Notes: a model not told the origin generated them from the sequence alone. A DNA stretch of 64,000 bases from an uncultured Paenibacillaceae bacterium (GCA_913056365.1 CAJXLT010000004.1:62001-126000); one strand, 5' to 3'; shown: positions 17,246 to 25,956, numbered from the stretch's first letter. Program-made: numbers and translations.

Positions 17246-17836
17246 ATGAATCGAACGAGCGACCGCCATTCAGCCAACCGCGTCCCACCTGGGCAGACGA
17301 TGACAGAAAGCTTTCCCGTTCTGCATTATGGGGAGATACCGTATTATAATGACCTGAGCCAATGGGATCTTCGTATCTTCGGGCTGGTGGAGCAAGAAAC
17401 CGTCATCCCTTACAAGGAATTCATGGCGATGCCAAGACAGGAATATTGCAATGATATTCATTGTGTGACGACCTGGTCTCGGTTGGACAACAATTGGGAA
17501 GGAGTTGCGGTATCGGAAATCATGAAGAAGGTAACGTTGCGCAGCGAGGTGACGCATGTGATGCTGCATGCGGAGCATGGCTGGAAGACAAATTTGCCGC
17601 TAGCTGATTTCATGCGGGATACTTCGTTGTTAGCAGTGAAACATAACGGTGAAATACTAAGTCCAGAGCACGGCTATCCTGTACGTGCTGTTGTGCCGCA
17701 TTTATACTTCTGGAAGAGTGCCAAGTGGTTGCGCGGAATTGAATTCATGGCGAAGGACAAGCCAGGCTTCTGGGAAATGAACGGCTACCATATGTATGGA
17801 GATCCTTGGAAGGAGCAAAGGTATGATTTCGAGTAG
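17246..17836 (+). CDS. Sulfite-oxidase-like molybdopterin protein (YuiH type)
   Basis: A 196-residue protein of the oxidoreductase molybdopterin-binding (SUOX) fold, similar to B. subtilis YuiH. Seen are YKEFMAMPRQEYCNDIHCVTTWSRLDNNWEGV, where the cysteine in IHCVTTWS is the expected molybdenum ligand, and HGYPVRAVVPHLYFWKSAKW. No signal peptide, so probably cytosolic. ATG 17246 follows GAGGAATCAAG; a TTG immediately before it is possible. It lies 16 bases after the kinase gene and may share its transcript, although no functional tie is evident. Substrate unknown. Confidence 0.88.
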   Translation: MNRTSDRHSANRVPPGQTMTESFPVLHYGEIPYYNDLSQWDLRIFGLVEQETVIPYKEFMAMPRQEYCNDIHCVTTWSRLDNNWEGVAVSEIMKKVTLRSEVTHVMLHAEHGWKTNLPLADFMRDTSLLAVKHNGEILSPEHGYPVRAVVPHLYFWKSAKWLRGIEFMAKDKPGFWEMNGYHMYGDPWKEQRYDFE

Positions 17837-17839
17837 CAG

Positions 17840-18070
17840 TTAATATTGCTTTCTGATGTAGGATTCATGTTCGATAGATCGCTTGGATAAAATTTCTAGA
17901 ATTCGCTCTTGTCTTTCTTGCGCGCTTGTAATTTCATTCAGCTTCTCCGTGTTGTGCGCAACTTGATGCATGACGGTGCTTAGCTTCTGATCGACCTCAG
18001 CAAACTTTGCATTCATGTCGTCACGCAGATCCGTTATAGCAGACAAGATCACTTTCATATCCTCGCTCAT
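17840..18070 (-). CDS. Small coiled-coil protein, unknown function
   Basis: A 76-residue soluble protein, almost entirely helical, with heptads through DDMNAKFAEVDQKLSTVMHQ and NTEKLNEITSAQERQERILE. Similar short coiled-coil proteins are common and poorly characterised in Bacilli. The ATG complement is at 18068-18070, preceded by AAAGGAGTGCC. It is convergent with the YuiH-type gene, whose stop is 3 bases away. Confidence 0.7.
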   Translation of the reverse strand: MSEDMKVILSAITDLRDDMNAKFAEVDQKLSTVMHQVAHNTEKLNEITSAQERQERILEILSKRSIEHESYIRKQY

Positions 18071-18135
18071 GTAGGCACTCCTTTCTTTAGATATTCTCAA
18101 CCTGTTACCCTATATATAGAAGAAAATGATCGGAG

Positions 18136-18179
18136 GAACAGCGGTCTCCCAACAATGACATAGGACAAGACCGCTGTTC
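18136..18179 (-). terminator. Terminator after the 18190-18471 gene
   Basis: GAACAGCGGTCT pairs perfectly with AGACCGCTGTTC (12 bp, 20-base loop). Read on the minus strand it is followed by CTCCGATCATTTTCTTC, a modest T-rich tail. Confidence 0.5.
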
Positions 18180-18189
18180 GAGCTCCTTC

Positions 18190-18471
18190 TTACTTTTTGC
18201 AGGTTTTGGCTAACGGAGCTACTGGCCAAACACGTAATATGATGACTAGCAAAACGAATAAAACAAGAATAACGCTGACGGGTGAAGGACGCTTCATTGG
18301 ATAGGCTGAAGGACAGCCATGTGACTTTGGAAAAGCCATGGCAGGCGCAGTTAGATTAGGCGGAACATTGGACGCGGCACTAAGCGGTATATTAGGAGCC
18401 GCATTGACCATGGAGCCTGGGTGCTTCATATAGTCTGCTGGGACAGCCTGCGTAGGGAACATCGAGTTCAA
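18190..18471 (-). CDS. Small membrane protein with Pro/Ala/Asn-rich N-terminal half
   Basis: A 93-residue protein not recognised. The first 60 residues are low in charge and rich in Pro, Ala and Asn. They are followed by one membrane helix (VSVILVLFVLLVIILRVWPV) and a short basic end AKTCKK. The TTG start (complement at 18469-18471) has GGAGGAG at 6 bases, which fits better than the ATG three codons on. Such small hydrophobic proteins are often spore-associated, but nothing here proves that. Confidence 0.6.
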   Translation of the reverse strand: MNSMFPTQAVPADYMKHPGSMVNAAPNIPLSAASNVPPNLTAPAMAFPKSHGCPSAYPMKRPSPVSVILVLFVLLVIILRVWPVAPLAKTCKK

Positions 18472-18600
18472 CAGTATCTCCTCCTCAAGCTTATTTAGGC
18501 AATCTGTCCCTTTATTGTATTGTCAGTGGGGCTGTTTGGTATAGGCCTGTGTCTGTGAAGCGAACCAATTAGGCATCCGGATAGCAGCAAGTATGCTTGG

Positions 18601-20373
18601 TTAATTCGAAGGAACAGGATCGTCTTGTTCCAGTCTCTGTATGTTGTATAGTCTCGCATAAGCGCCATTGATGCGCATTAATTCCTCGTGCCGGCCTTTC
18701 TCTACAATGGTGCCGTGCTCCATCACGACTATTTGATCGGCATGTGTAATGGTTGACAATCGATGCGCAACGACTAGCGTCGTTCGATCACGCGCTAATT
18801 GAGCGAGTGAATGCTGGATGAGTGATTCCGACTCTAGATCAAGCGCTGATGTAGCCTCATCCAGAATGAGCACAGCTGGGTTCTTCAAGAATACACGAGC
18901 GATCGCAATGCGTTGCTTCTGCCCGCCAGACAGCTTCACACCTCGTTCACCGATCTCTGTATGATAGCCCTGCGGCAGCTGCTCAATGAAGTGATGGGCG
19001 TTAGCAGCCTTCGCGGCTGAGATAATCTCCTCGTCAGTTGCTCCCGGCCGACCCATCATAATGTTATCCCGGAGCGAACCGCTGAATAAGATATTGTCTT
19101 GCAGCACCATGCCTATCTGCTGGCGCAGGCTGTGTTGCGTAATGTGACGAATATCTTGTCCGTCGAAGGAGATGCTCCCCTTCTGAATGTCGTAAAATCG
19201 GGGGATCAATCCAACCAGTGAAGATTTGCCTCCGCCGCTCATGCCGACGATGGCTGTTGTTTGGCCTGCCGGAATGACCAAGTCGACATGCTTGAGCACC
19301 CAGTCGCCTTGATCGTGATAGCGGAACGAGACATCACGGAACTCGACTTCTCCGCCGCGTGACTGAAGCTTGCGAGCGGCTGGACGGTCTTGGATTTCGT
19401 AAGGTTCATCCATTAATTCTACTACCCGTTCCAGCGAAGCAATGGCTTGCGTGAGGGCAGTCGAGGAATTGACTAGCCGTCTCAGCGGGTTGTACAACCG
19501 ATCCAAGATAACGAAGAATGCGCTGAAGGAGCCGACGGTGAGATCACCTTGTATCGTCTGGTAGCCACCATAGCCGATGACGATCAGAGGGGCGATGTCT
19601 GTTAACGTATTCACGATCGAGAAGGTTAGCGCGTTCCAACGAGTGTGCTTCATTGCTTTATCTAAGAAGCGGCTGTTATAGGACTGGAACTGCATGCGTT
19701 CATGGGATTCCAGCGTGAAGCTGCGAATGACAGGAATGCCTTGAAGCCGTTCGTGCAAGTATCCTTGGATCTCTGCCAACGCTTGCGAACGATCCTTGGT
19801 CAGCTGCTTCAAACGCTTGTAGAGGATCTTAACAGCAAGTCCATAGAGCGGGAAGACCGCAATGGCCGCCAAGGTCAGCATCGGATTCAGCCAAAACATA
19901 AAGCCAAGTGCAAGGGCCAATGTGAACATATCCAACCACACATTCATAAGGCCGATTTCCACAAGATTGCGTGTCTGTTCGACATCGTTCATGAAGCGCG
20001 AAATAATTTCACCGGATTTCCGGTTTTGGAAAAAACGAAGGGAAAGCTTCTGAATATGGTCATATAAACGGTTGCGCATATCGAATAATATGCGGTTCGA
20101 AGTCCATTGCGCGAAGTATTGGCGACCGTATTCGACAGGACCTCGTACGATGACGAAGAGCACAGAAGCGACAATAATGAGCAAGCCTAGCTGTCGCAGC
20201 TTCTCCTCATTGGCCATCTGTTCGTTCAACAACAAATCATCTATCACGTATTGAATCATAAAGGGCAGTAATAAAGGGATGCCAAATTTGACAACACCGA
20301 TGGCAACTGTAGCGGCAATTTGCCATTTATACGGCTTGACGATGCGAAAGTAAGTTTTCCAAATGTTATTCAT
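18601..20373 (-). CDS. ABC exporter, fused membrane and ATPase domains
   Basis: A 590-residue half-transporter. Residues 1-320 hold six membrane helices. The ATPase part has Walker A GMSGGGKSS, Q-loop VLQDNILFS, signature LSGGQKQRIAIAR, Walker B VLILDEATS and VVAHRLST. AGGAGGC precedes the ATG. It is 83 bases downstream of the DUF2935 gene on the same strand. It shares architecture with the exporter at 2980-4695 but differs in sequence throughout, so this is not a recent duplication. Probable multidrug or lipid exporter; substrate unknown. Confidence 0.92.
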   Translation of the reverse strand: MNNIWKTYFRIVKPYKWQIAATVAIGVVKFGIPLLLPFMIQYVIDDLLLNEQMANEEKLRQLGLLIIVASVLFVIVRGPVEYGRQYFAQWTSNRILFDMRNRLYDHIQKLSLRFFQNRKSGEIISRFMNDVEQTRNLVEIGLMNVWLDMFTLALALGFMFWLNPMLTLAAIAVFPLYGLAVKILYKRLKQLTKDRSQALAEIQGYLHERLQGIPVIRSFTLESHERMQFQSYNSRFLDKAMKHTRWNALTFSIVNTLTDIAPLIVIGYGGYQTIQGDLTVGSFSAFFVILDRLYNPLRRLVNSSTALTQAIASLERVVELMDEPYEIQDRPAARKLQSRGGEVEFRDVSFRYHDQGDWVLKHVDLVIPAGQTTAIVGMSGGGKSSLVGLIPRFYDIQKGSISFDGQDIRHITQHSLRQQIGMVLQDNILFSGSLRDNIMMGRPGATDEEIISAAKAANAHHFIEQLPQGYHTEIGERGVKLSGGQKQRIAIARVFLKNPAVLILDEATSALDLESESLIQHSLAQLARDRTTLVVAHRLSTITHADQIVVMEHGTIVEKGRHEELMRINGAYARLYNIQRLEQDDPVPSN

Positions 20374-20456
20374 GCCAGCGCCTCCTACGTATCATATTAC
20401 CAGATAGGAGGCGAATATGCGCTAGCCAGTTTGTGCATGGAGCAGAAGAATGCCCT

Positions 20457-21236
20457 TCAGTATGGGATTTGCGGAACGCGGGCAGATAGCTTCCCTAAGA
20501 AATAGCTGGCTTCGGACTGAATATGTTGGTGATAGAAGGAAGGGCAATTGCTTGACACTTGATTATGTCTGCACAGCTTTGCCATGGCTATCGAGAAGTG
20601 TGCAAGACTGTTCATTGTGCGCGCGGTTTCAATTGCTAAGCTTATTTGCAGTGGGAATCCTTCAGAAGTAAAGCGTAAATAGCCGCGTATAGCTGCATTC
20701 TTGGCAAGGTGCTCTCGAAGCTGCTGTTTCAGCTGTTCTGCTTGTTGGAGGTGTGCGTGCTCGGTCTCATCCAACAAGTGGCAATACGATGACATTGCGT
20801 TCAGTTGGCTTTCCAGCCATAGTCCGGTCAGATCTGCCAAGGGAAGAGGCGGGGCTTCCTCACCACGCGTCCAATAATACAGCAGACGGAGATAGTCCTG
20901 GTTTTCGTTCAGCGTGCTGTTCAAATGTGACGGGGACAGATATAACTCTACTTGATGATGAAGGCATAGACGCTGCATATGCCCTTCAAATCGGAAATAC
21001 CCGTATGCGGCAGCTTGTGCACGGCGTGCGAATGCAGCTGATGGGGTATCCCCATTGCTCTTATTCCACTGCAATTCATCTTGCAGTTGTTCGAACGTCA
21101 CTCTGTATTGCTCGGCGATCTCCTGCCAGGTGTCCTCTTCAGGTGTTAAGTGATTGCGGACTAGGCATGCATGGTCGCGAAGATTCGCCAACCAAAAATG
21201 ATGTTCTTCTGTGATGGATATTGATTTGCCCTTCAT
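20457..21236 (-). CDS. DUF2935-family protein
   Basis: A 259-residue soluble, largely helical protein with two related halves. EEHHFWLANLRDHACLVRNHL at the start and LTGLWLESQLNAMSSYCHLLD in the second half both fit the DUF2935 helical repeat, in which conserved His and Glu residues probably bind metal. Function not known. The ATG at 21234-21236 (complement) follows GGGAGG with good spacing; the frame is open further upstream without support. Probably transcribed with the ABC exporter gene. The opposite-strand pxpB starts 141 bases away, so the pair is divergent. Confidence 0.75.
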   Translation of the reverse strand: MKGKSISITEEHHFWLANLRDHACLVRNHLTPEEDTWQEIAEQYRVTFEQLQDELQWNKSNGDTPSAAFARRAQAAAYGYFRFEGHMQRLCLHHQVELYLSPSHLNSTLNENQDYLRLLYYWTRGEEAPPLPLADLTGLWLESQLNAMSSYCHLLDETEHAHLQQAEQLKQQLREHLAKNAAIRGYLRFTSEGFPLQISLAIETARTMNSLAHFSIAMAKLCRHNQVSSNCPSFYHQHIQSEASYFLGKLSARVPQIPY

Positions 21237-21377
21237 GCATCGACCCTCCCGTTCTAGGCTCATGTCTATACTATATGCGGCTTGAATCAGATCGTGCTCA
21301 TGGTGAAGGACTGTGCATCGTGGTACAATGAACGAAAATGATGGTAAGGAGACCATTTCATTATCGGAGGGGTGTCT

Positions 21378-22112
21378 GTGAACGCAAAGCCGAGATTCGA
21401 ACCGCTAGGCGATCAAGGATTGCTCGCAACATTCGGAGAAGCACACGATGGGGAAGCCGTTGCAACAGCAGCAGCCTTCTCCCGTTCGGTTATGGCAAAG
21501 CCGTTGCCCGGATTGCGGGATTGTGTTCCGGCGTATGCATCGCTTGCTGTCTATTATGATCCGGCAACCGTCATCGCTGGCAGCAGGATGGGCAAGAGAG
21601 AGAAGCAGCAAGTGTCGGCTTATACGTTGTGCCAAGAATATATGACAGCTTCTTGGCAGGGATTTCATAGTAAGAGTCAACCTAGAGGGAAGCTTATTGT
21701 CATACAAGCGTATTACGGTGGAGCGGCTGGTGCTGACCTCTCGGCAGTTGCGCGAAGCTTGGGCTTGAGCGAAGACGAAGTTATTCAGATACATGCTAAG
21801 CAGGAATACACGGTTCAGGCTATTGGGTTTGCACCGGGCTTTCCTTATATGAGCGGCTTAGATCCGCGGCTGACGTTGCCGCGCAAGGATACGCCGAATA
21901 CGCGAGTTGAAGCGGGGAGCATAGGAGTAGCTGGACAGCACACGGGCATCTATCCTGTTGAGCTGCCCGGAGGTTGGCATATTATTGGCCGTACGATGCA
22001 AGTATTGTTCGATCCAGACCAGTATCCGCCAGCCATGCTGGAGCCTGGGGACAGGGTTCGATTCGAGCCGATGAGCGCAGATCGGGAACAGTCGAAGGAG
22101 GTGTCGCCATGA
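21378..22112 (+). CDS. pxpB: 5-oxoprolinase subunit PxpB (KipI family)
   Basis: Subunit of the ATP-dependent 5-oxoprolinase PxpABC, which opens 5-oxoproline (pyroglutamate) to glutamate. The cyclophilin-like C-terminal half shows GFAPGFPYMSGLDPRL, PRKDTPNTRVEAGSIGVAG and GIYPVELPGGWHIIGRT, all hallmarks of this family. In B. subtilis the homologue KipI also inhibits the sporulation kinase KinA. The GTG at 21378 lies 6 bases after GGAGGGG; GTG 21372 overlaps that site. The stop overlaps the pxpC start as ATGA, and pxpA follows. Confidence 0.94.
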   Translation: MNAKPRFEPLGDQGLLATFGEAHDGEAVATAAAFSRSVMAKPLPGLRDCVPAYASLAVYYDPATVIAGSRMGKREKQQVSAYTLCQEYMTASWQGFHSKSQPRGKLIVIQAYYGGAAGADLSAVARSLGLSEDEVIQIHAKQEYTVQAIGFAPGFPYMSGLDPRLTLPRKDTPNTRVEAGSIGVAGQHTGIYPVELPGGWHIIGRTMQVLFDPDQYPPAMLEPGDRVRFEPMSADREQSKEVSP

Positions 22113-23104
22113 CGGTTGAAGTAATCAAGCCGGGACTTCATACGACGGTTCAGGATGCCGGGAGATGGGGATATCAGCGATATGGCGTATCGGTCAGCGG
22201 ACCGATGGATGGCTTCGCTCTACGGGTAGCGAACATTCTCGTAGACAATCCAGATGAAGCAGCCGTGTTGGAGCTAACTTTGCACGGCCCAGAGTTGAAG
22301 CTGTTAGCACCTTGCTGGATTGCCGTGTGCGGTGCAGATATGCGGCCGCAGGCTGCGGGCAGACCTGTGCCGATGTGGCGACCGGTTCATATGCCTGCAG
22401 GCACTGTATTGACATTAGGCAGAGCAGTGGCAGGGTGCCGCGCGTATATTGCTTTCGCTGGAGGTATCCAAACTGCGTATGTACTTGGCAGCCGCAGCAC
22501 ACATGCGCGCTCACAGCTAGGCGGACTACAGGGAAGAGCATTGCTAGAAGGAGATATGCTTCCACTAGGCATTGCTAATCTTCAGAAGACGGTCGATCTT
22601 GCCTTACGGGCAGAAGAACAAGTACATACCGTTCCGTGGTTCGTCAGTTCCTCCATATGCCCGGATTATGCGGCAAGTGCGGTTGTCCGATCGATTGCGG
22701 CTCCAGAGTCAGACATGCTTGGACAGGAAGTTGCGGATCGCTTCTATGCACAATCGTATCAAGTAGCGCCAGAGAGTGATCGTATGGGAATCCGGCTTAT
22801 TGGAGAGCGCATAGATGTGCAACAACACACCAAGTCGATGCATTCATCACCTGTGACATTCGGGACGGTGCAGCTGCCTCCGAGCGGGAATCCGATCGTG
22901 CTTGGAGCAGATCGCCAGACGATGGGAGGCTATCCGCGTATTGCTCAGATCGCTTCAGTTGATTTGCCGATCTTGGCGCAATTGCGGCCTGGTGATGAGC
23001 TGAGCTTCCAGCACATCTCACACGCTGAAGCAGAACGACTCGCTCAGCAGCTAGAGCATGATCTTACGATGCTGCGTTCGGCGGTGCGGCTGGCAGTTTG
23101 GTAA
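22109..23104 (+). CDS. pxpC: 5-oxoprolinase subunit PxpC (KipA, biotin-dependent carboxylase-like domain)
   Basis: Partner of PxpB in the 5-oxoprolinase complex, about 331 residues. Characteristic start VEVIKPGLHTTVQDAGRWGYQRYGVSVSGPMD, then ANILVDNPDEAAVLELTLHGPELK and SGNPIVLGADRQTMGGYPRIAQI near the end. ATG 22109 is preceded by GAAGGAGG inside the pxpB end and overlaps it by 4 bases, so translation is coupled. The frame is open upstream within pxpB, but those starts lack ribosome sites. Confidence 0.94.
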   Translation: MTVEVIKPGLHTTVQDAGRWGYQRYGVSVSGPMDGFALRVANILVDNPDEAAVLELTLHGPELKLLAPCWIAVCGADMRPQAAGRPVPMWRPVHMPAGTVLTLGRAVAGCRAYIAFAGGIQTAYVLGSRSTHARSQLGGLQGRALLEGDMLPLGIANLQKTVDLALRAEEQVHTVPWFVSSSICPDYAASAVVRSIAAPESDMLGQEVADRFYAQSYQVAPESDRMGIRLIGERIDVQQHTKSMHSSPVTFGTVQLPPSGNPIVLGADRQTMGGYPRIAQIASVDLPILAQLRPGDELSFQHISHAEAERLAQQLEHDLTMLRSAVRLAVW

Positions 23105-23144
23105 TTTCGAGCGTTGATAGACTACCAAGGGAGTGGGATGATGG

Positions 23145-23924
23145 ATGGAAGCGTGCGTCGATTTGAATGCAGATGTGGGAGAAGGCTTCGGCACTTATCG
23201 AATGGGAAATGACGAGCGGCTGCTTGATTTTGTCACATCGGCGAACATTGCATGTGGCTTTCATGCAGGTGATCCGAGGGTGATGAGAACGACAGTGAAG
23301 CTGTGTGTGGCCAAAGGTGTTGCAATTGGCGCTCATCCAGGACTGCCTGATTTAGCGGGCTTCGGCAGACGTGCGATACCTGTTACAGCGCCGGAAGTGT
23401 ATGAAATGACGGTCTATCAGTTGGGAGCGCTTGAAGCGTTCATCCGGGCAGAAGGCGGACGGCTTCATCACGTGAAAGCGCATGGCGCGCTCTATCATAT
23501 GGTTGCGGAGCAGGAGGAACTGGCTGCGGCTTTCGCCCGTGCCTGCAAGGATTTCCAAGAGCGTCTCTTCGTATACGGACCGCCTGCGGGCTGGCTGCAG
23601 CCTGCTGCAGAAGCGCTGGGGCTTCATTATGTGAAGGAAGCTTTCGCAGATCGCGCTTATGGTAATAATGGACTGTTGCTGGATCGCAGCAGACCTGGTT
23701 CGGTCCTCACTGACAGACAACAGATGGTAGAACAGGTTGTGTCCATCGTGAGGGAGGGCTATGTAACCGTGCAGGCGGAAGATGCTGCTTCGGAGGCAAA
23801 GCGATGTCCGTTGCAGGCTGATACAATCTGTTTGCATGGCGATGGGGAAGGAGCGGTTGAGGCGGCGTCCTACTTGCGGCAAGCGTTAGGTCGACAAGGT
23901 GTGCAGATACAAGCTCTTCTCTAA
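23145..23924 (+). CDS. pxpA: 5-oxoprolinase subunit PxpA (LamB/YcsF family)
   Basis: Third subunit of the oxoprolinase. It starts with CVDLNADVGEGFGTYRMGNDERLLDFVTSANIACGFHAGDP, which includes the conserved DLNADxGEG and ACGFHAGD motifs, and later has VKAHGALYHM and ADRAYGNNGLL. Length 259 is typical. ATG 23145 follows GGGAGTGG. The order pxpB-pxpC-pxpA forms a complete, compact operon, so the cell should be able to recycle 5-oxoproline formed from glutamine or protein N-termini. Confidence 0.95.
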   Translation: MEACVDLNADVGEGFGTYRMGNDERLLDFVTSANIACGFHAGDPRVMRTTVKLCVAKGVAIGAHPGLPDLAGFGRRAIPVTAPEVYEMTVYQLGALEAFIRAEGGRLHHVKAHGALYHMVAEQEELAAAFARACKDFQERLFVYGPPAGWLQPAAEALGLHYVKEAFADRAYGNNGLLLDRSRPGSVLTDRQQMVEQVVSIVREGYVTVQAEDAASEAKRCPLQADTICLHGDGEGAVEAASYLRQALGRQGVQIQALL

Positions 23925-24048
23925 TGGTCTCGAAGAACAGTCATGCGCGGAGTGCGATGAGAATTGAAGAGCAGGACCTGCAGGCTGCAAGTATCATTCT
24001 CGGACAATTCATCGTAGTTGATTAGAAAAAAGTATGGAGGGGAAGAAT

Positions 24049-24276
24049 ATGTGGCTGCGACTGCTGCTGCTTGCTATAGCGGGTTGGATTGCCTACCGCT
24101 ATATACGGAAACTTATCAAGCAATTATCAGGCAAGCTGAATATGCATAAGCAGATAGAGCGCTGTCCGAACTGCGGGGAATCGATACAACTGGTGAATGA
24201 CCCGCTGAAGTGTCCCCAATGTGGACAATTACTCGCCCGAGGTCTAGACGGGAAGCTGATTATTCGAGTGAATTAG
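24049..24276 (+). CDS. Small membrane-anchored zinc-ribbon protein
   Basis: A 75-residue protein. Residues 2-17 (WLRLLLLAIAGWIAYRYI) form an N-terminal membrane helix. The soluble part has a two-knuckle zinc ribbon CPNCGESIQLVNDPLKCPQCG. ATG 24049 follows GGAGGGGAAGAAT; an ATG 15 bases upstream overlaps that site. Function unknown. Confidence 0.75.
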   Translation: MWLRLLLLAIAGWIAYRYIRKLIKQLSGKLNMHKQIERCPNCGESIQLVNDPLKCPQCGQLLARGLDGKLIIRVN

Positions 24277-24763
24277 CATTCATTTCTTTAGTGGAATATC
24301 GCTTATGAAATGGACTCAGGTGATCGATCCCAAGCTAGCAGGGTCCAATGAGTCAATTTCTGCGAATGTGCAGGCTTCTCCACGCGAATCAGCCCTGAAG
24401 CAGTGAATACGTGCGGATATACATCCTTGAGAAGCACATACCGCCATATATAGCGATTTCTCGCATGCAAAGATGCAGATTCGCAGGCATTTCGGAAAAA
24501 CACTCGTATCGTATGCGCCAAGCCTGCACTTTCGCAGTCATTCACTTCGTTGGCGCGGAAGATGGGAAAGCCGTGAACGCTTCGCCACCTCGGAAGATGG
24601 GGCCGCTTTGCGACTGGTAAGGTCCCATAGATAAGTTGCACATGTGAAATTGCCTCCATTTAGCCTTATGCGTTTGATTCCATGCGTAATGGGGTATACA
24701 TAGAATAATATACAGACAACACATTCAGGCTTACTAGATAGAGATAGGAGGAGTATATCGAAG
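24277..24763. repeat. Gene-free stretch holding an imperfect inverted repeat
   Basis: No convincing gene: open frames on both strands lack ribosome sites. It contains an inverted repeat: the left arm 24347-24377 ends in CTGCGAATGTGCAGGCTT and the right arm 24520-24547 starts with AAGCCTGCACTTTCGCAG, a 17/18 match in reverse complement. A third partial copy (GCAGATTCGCAGGC) is near 24475-24488. The same core CTGCGAAAGT occurs at 6714-6723 and related ACTTTCGC elements near 59250. This looks like an intergenic repeat family. The last 100 bases probably hold the promoter of the next gene. Confidence 0.5.
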
Positions 24764-25150
24764 ATGAATGAGAAGAAATACTTCACGCTGGAACAAGCCA
24801 ACGAGCTGCTGCCAGCTATTCAAGTAGAGCTTACGGCATTGCAAGCGGTACAAACACGCTTTGCTGAGCGGTATCGCGCACATGCCAAGCTGCGGCGGGA
24901 CACTGAGCCGGAACAGCTCATGTTCGGGTTGGAGAGCGAGATGGACTTCCTTCAGCTTCAGGCGAAGCTTCATATCGATAACATTGCTAGAACGGGTGCG
25001 GAACTGAAAGATATTGAAACGGGCCTGATTGATTTTCCTGCGAAGAAGGATGGGGAAGAGATCTTGTTGTGCTGGAAGCAAGGAGAACCGGAAATTACGC
25101 ATTATCACGGACTGCATGACGGATTTCGCGGCCGTAAGCCGATCAGTTGA
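24764..25150 (+). CDS. DUF2203-family protein
   Basis: A 128-residue soluble protein with the DUF2203 pattern. KYFTLEQANELLPAIQ opens it, a helical middle carries DTEPEQ, and the end has KDIETGLIDFPAKKDGEEILLCWKQGEPEITHYHGLHDGFRGRKP. No function is established for the family. ATG 24764 follows ATAGGAGGAG. Monocistronic in appearance. Confidence 0.88.
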   Translation: MNEKKYFTLEQANELLPAIQVELTALQAVQTRFAERYRAHAKLRRDTEPEQLMFGLESEMDFLQLQAKLHIDNIARTGAELKDIETGLIDFPAKKDGEEILLCWKQGEPEITHYHGLHDGFRGRKPIS

Positions 25151-25198
25151 TACGGGACACCAATCACTTGAAATTCCGCTCTATGGATAGTCGTCTAT

Positions 25199-25226
25199 AC
25201 CGAACTGGTGAAGCCTGCATAGGATA
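25199..25226 (+). promoter_or_regulatory. Possible sigma-K promoter of the YjcZ-type gene
   Basis: AC (25199-25200), 17 bases, CATAGGATA (25218-25226), matching the sigma-K pattern AC-N16/17-CATAnnnTA. It lies about 40 bases before a small putative spore protein gene, which makes late mother-cell expression plausible. Confidence 0.45.
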
Positions 25227-25267
25227 AGGGTGTACGGAATAATAGGCCAGTAAAGGAGGGTGTATCC

Positions 25268-25369
25268 ATGGGCGTTGCATGCGGAACGGGAGCAGCTTGG
25301 CTTTACACTAGTACGGCCATGATTTTGGTCCTCTATATTTTGTTAGTGATCATCCTGCAAATCTTCTAA
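25268..25369 (+). CDS. YjcZ-family small hydrophobic sporulation peptide
   Basis: A 33-residue peptide, MGVACGTGAAWLYTSTAM followed by the hydrophobic helix ILVLYILLVIILQIF. A short Gly-rich head and a conserved hydrophobic end are typical of the YjcZ family (often annotated as sporulation proteins). ATG 25268 follows AAAGGAGGGTG. A sigma-K-like promoter lies upstream. Confidence 0.72.
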   Translation: MGVACGTGAAWLYTSTAMILVLYILLVIILQIF

Positions 25370-25478
25370 TTTAACTACCCACAATGTGTCGTCCGCGGCA
25401 GCTAGAAGTTGATGTGTCACAGCATTGAGATTCAATGAAATGTGAGCAAAGCTGCCTCGGACGAAGTTTCATGTGCGG

Positions 25479-25871
25479 CTACAGCAAGGAAATAACGAGC
25501 AGTTCGTACAGGACTAGCGGCAGGATTGTCTGGTAATACGGGTTGTAGGCAGGGGAGAAGCCGGGACCATAGCCAACTCCAGGCCCGAAGCCAAAGCCGG
25601 GCACACCAGGATAGACGCGATAGTCGCTGTGTGCAGGTAAAGTGTGCGGCATTGTCTGTGTATTCGTCTGCATGTATAGAATGCCGCCTTCCATCTTGAC
25701 AACGGTCCCTTCGATGGTTTGGCCGTCCATCGTCTGGACACGCACGGGTTGATTCATAATATGTCGGCCGATCGAGTGGCAATGGTCGCGCATATTGCGC
25801 ACAGATTGAACAAGCGTATCATCTGCTTGATAGATGACATTCGGCTGTTGTCCCGTTGTTTCATATTTCAT
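25479..25871 (-). CDS. Protein with Gly/Pro/Tyr-rich tail, possibly spore-associated
   Basis: A 130-residue protein. The middle RVQTMDGQTIEGTVVKMEGGILYMQT reads like a small beta barrel of the Sm/Hfq type. It is followed by a Gly/Pro/Tyr-rich stretch (PGVPGFGFGPGVGYGPGF) and a hydrophobic end QTILPLVLYELLVISLL. Gly/Tyr-rich tails of this kind occur in spore-surface proteins. Its stop is about 110 bases from the convergent YjcZ-type gene. ATG (complement 25869-25871) follows GGAGGTG. Name not assigned. Confidence 0.65.
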   Translation of the reverse strand: MKYETTGQQPNVIYQADDTLVQSVRNMRDHCHSIGRHIMNQPVRVQTMDGQTIEGTVVKMEGGILYMQTNTQTMPHTLPAHSDYRVYPGVPGFGFGPGVGYGPGFSPAYNPYYQTILPLVLYELLVISLL

Positions 25872-25956
25872 CACAGGCACCTCCGCAAGGATTTAGACTC
25901 TATGTATCCTATGCGTATACAGCAGCTAGGTGCCTGCCCGTGTGAAAATAAAGAAA

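Noticed and set aside
24303-24659. 118-codon minus-strand frame in the gap before the DUF2203 gene
   Set aside because: No ribosome site, odd composition, and it coincides with the inverted repeat, so it is treated as repeat DNA.
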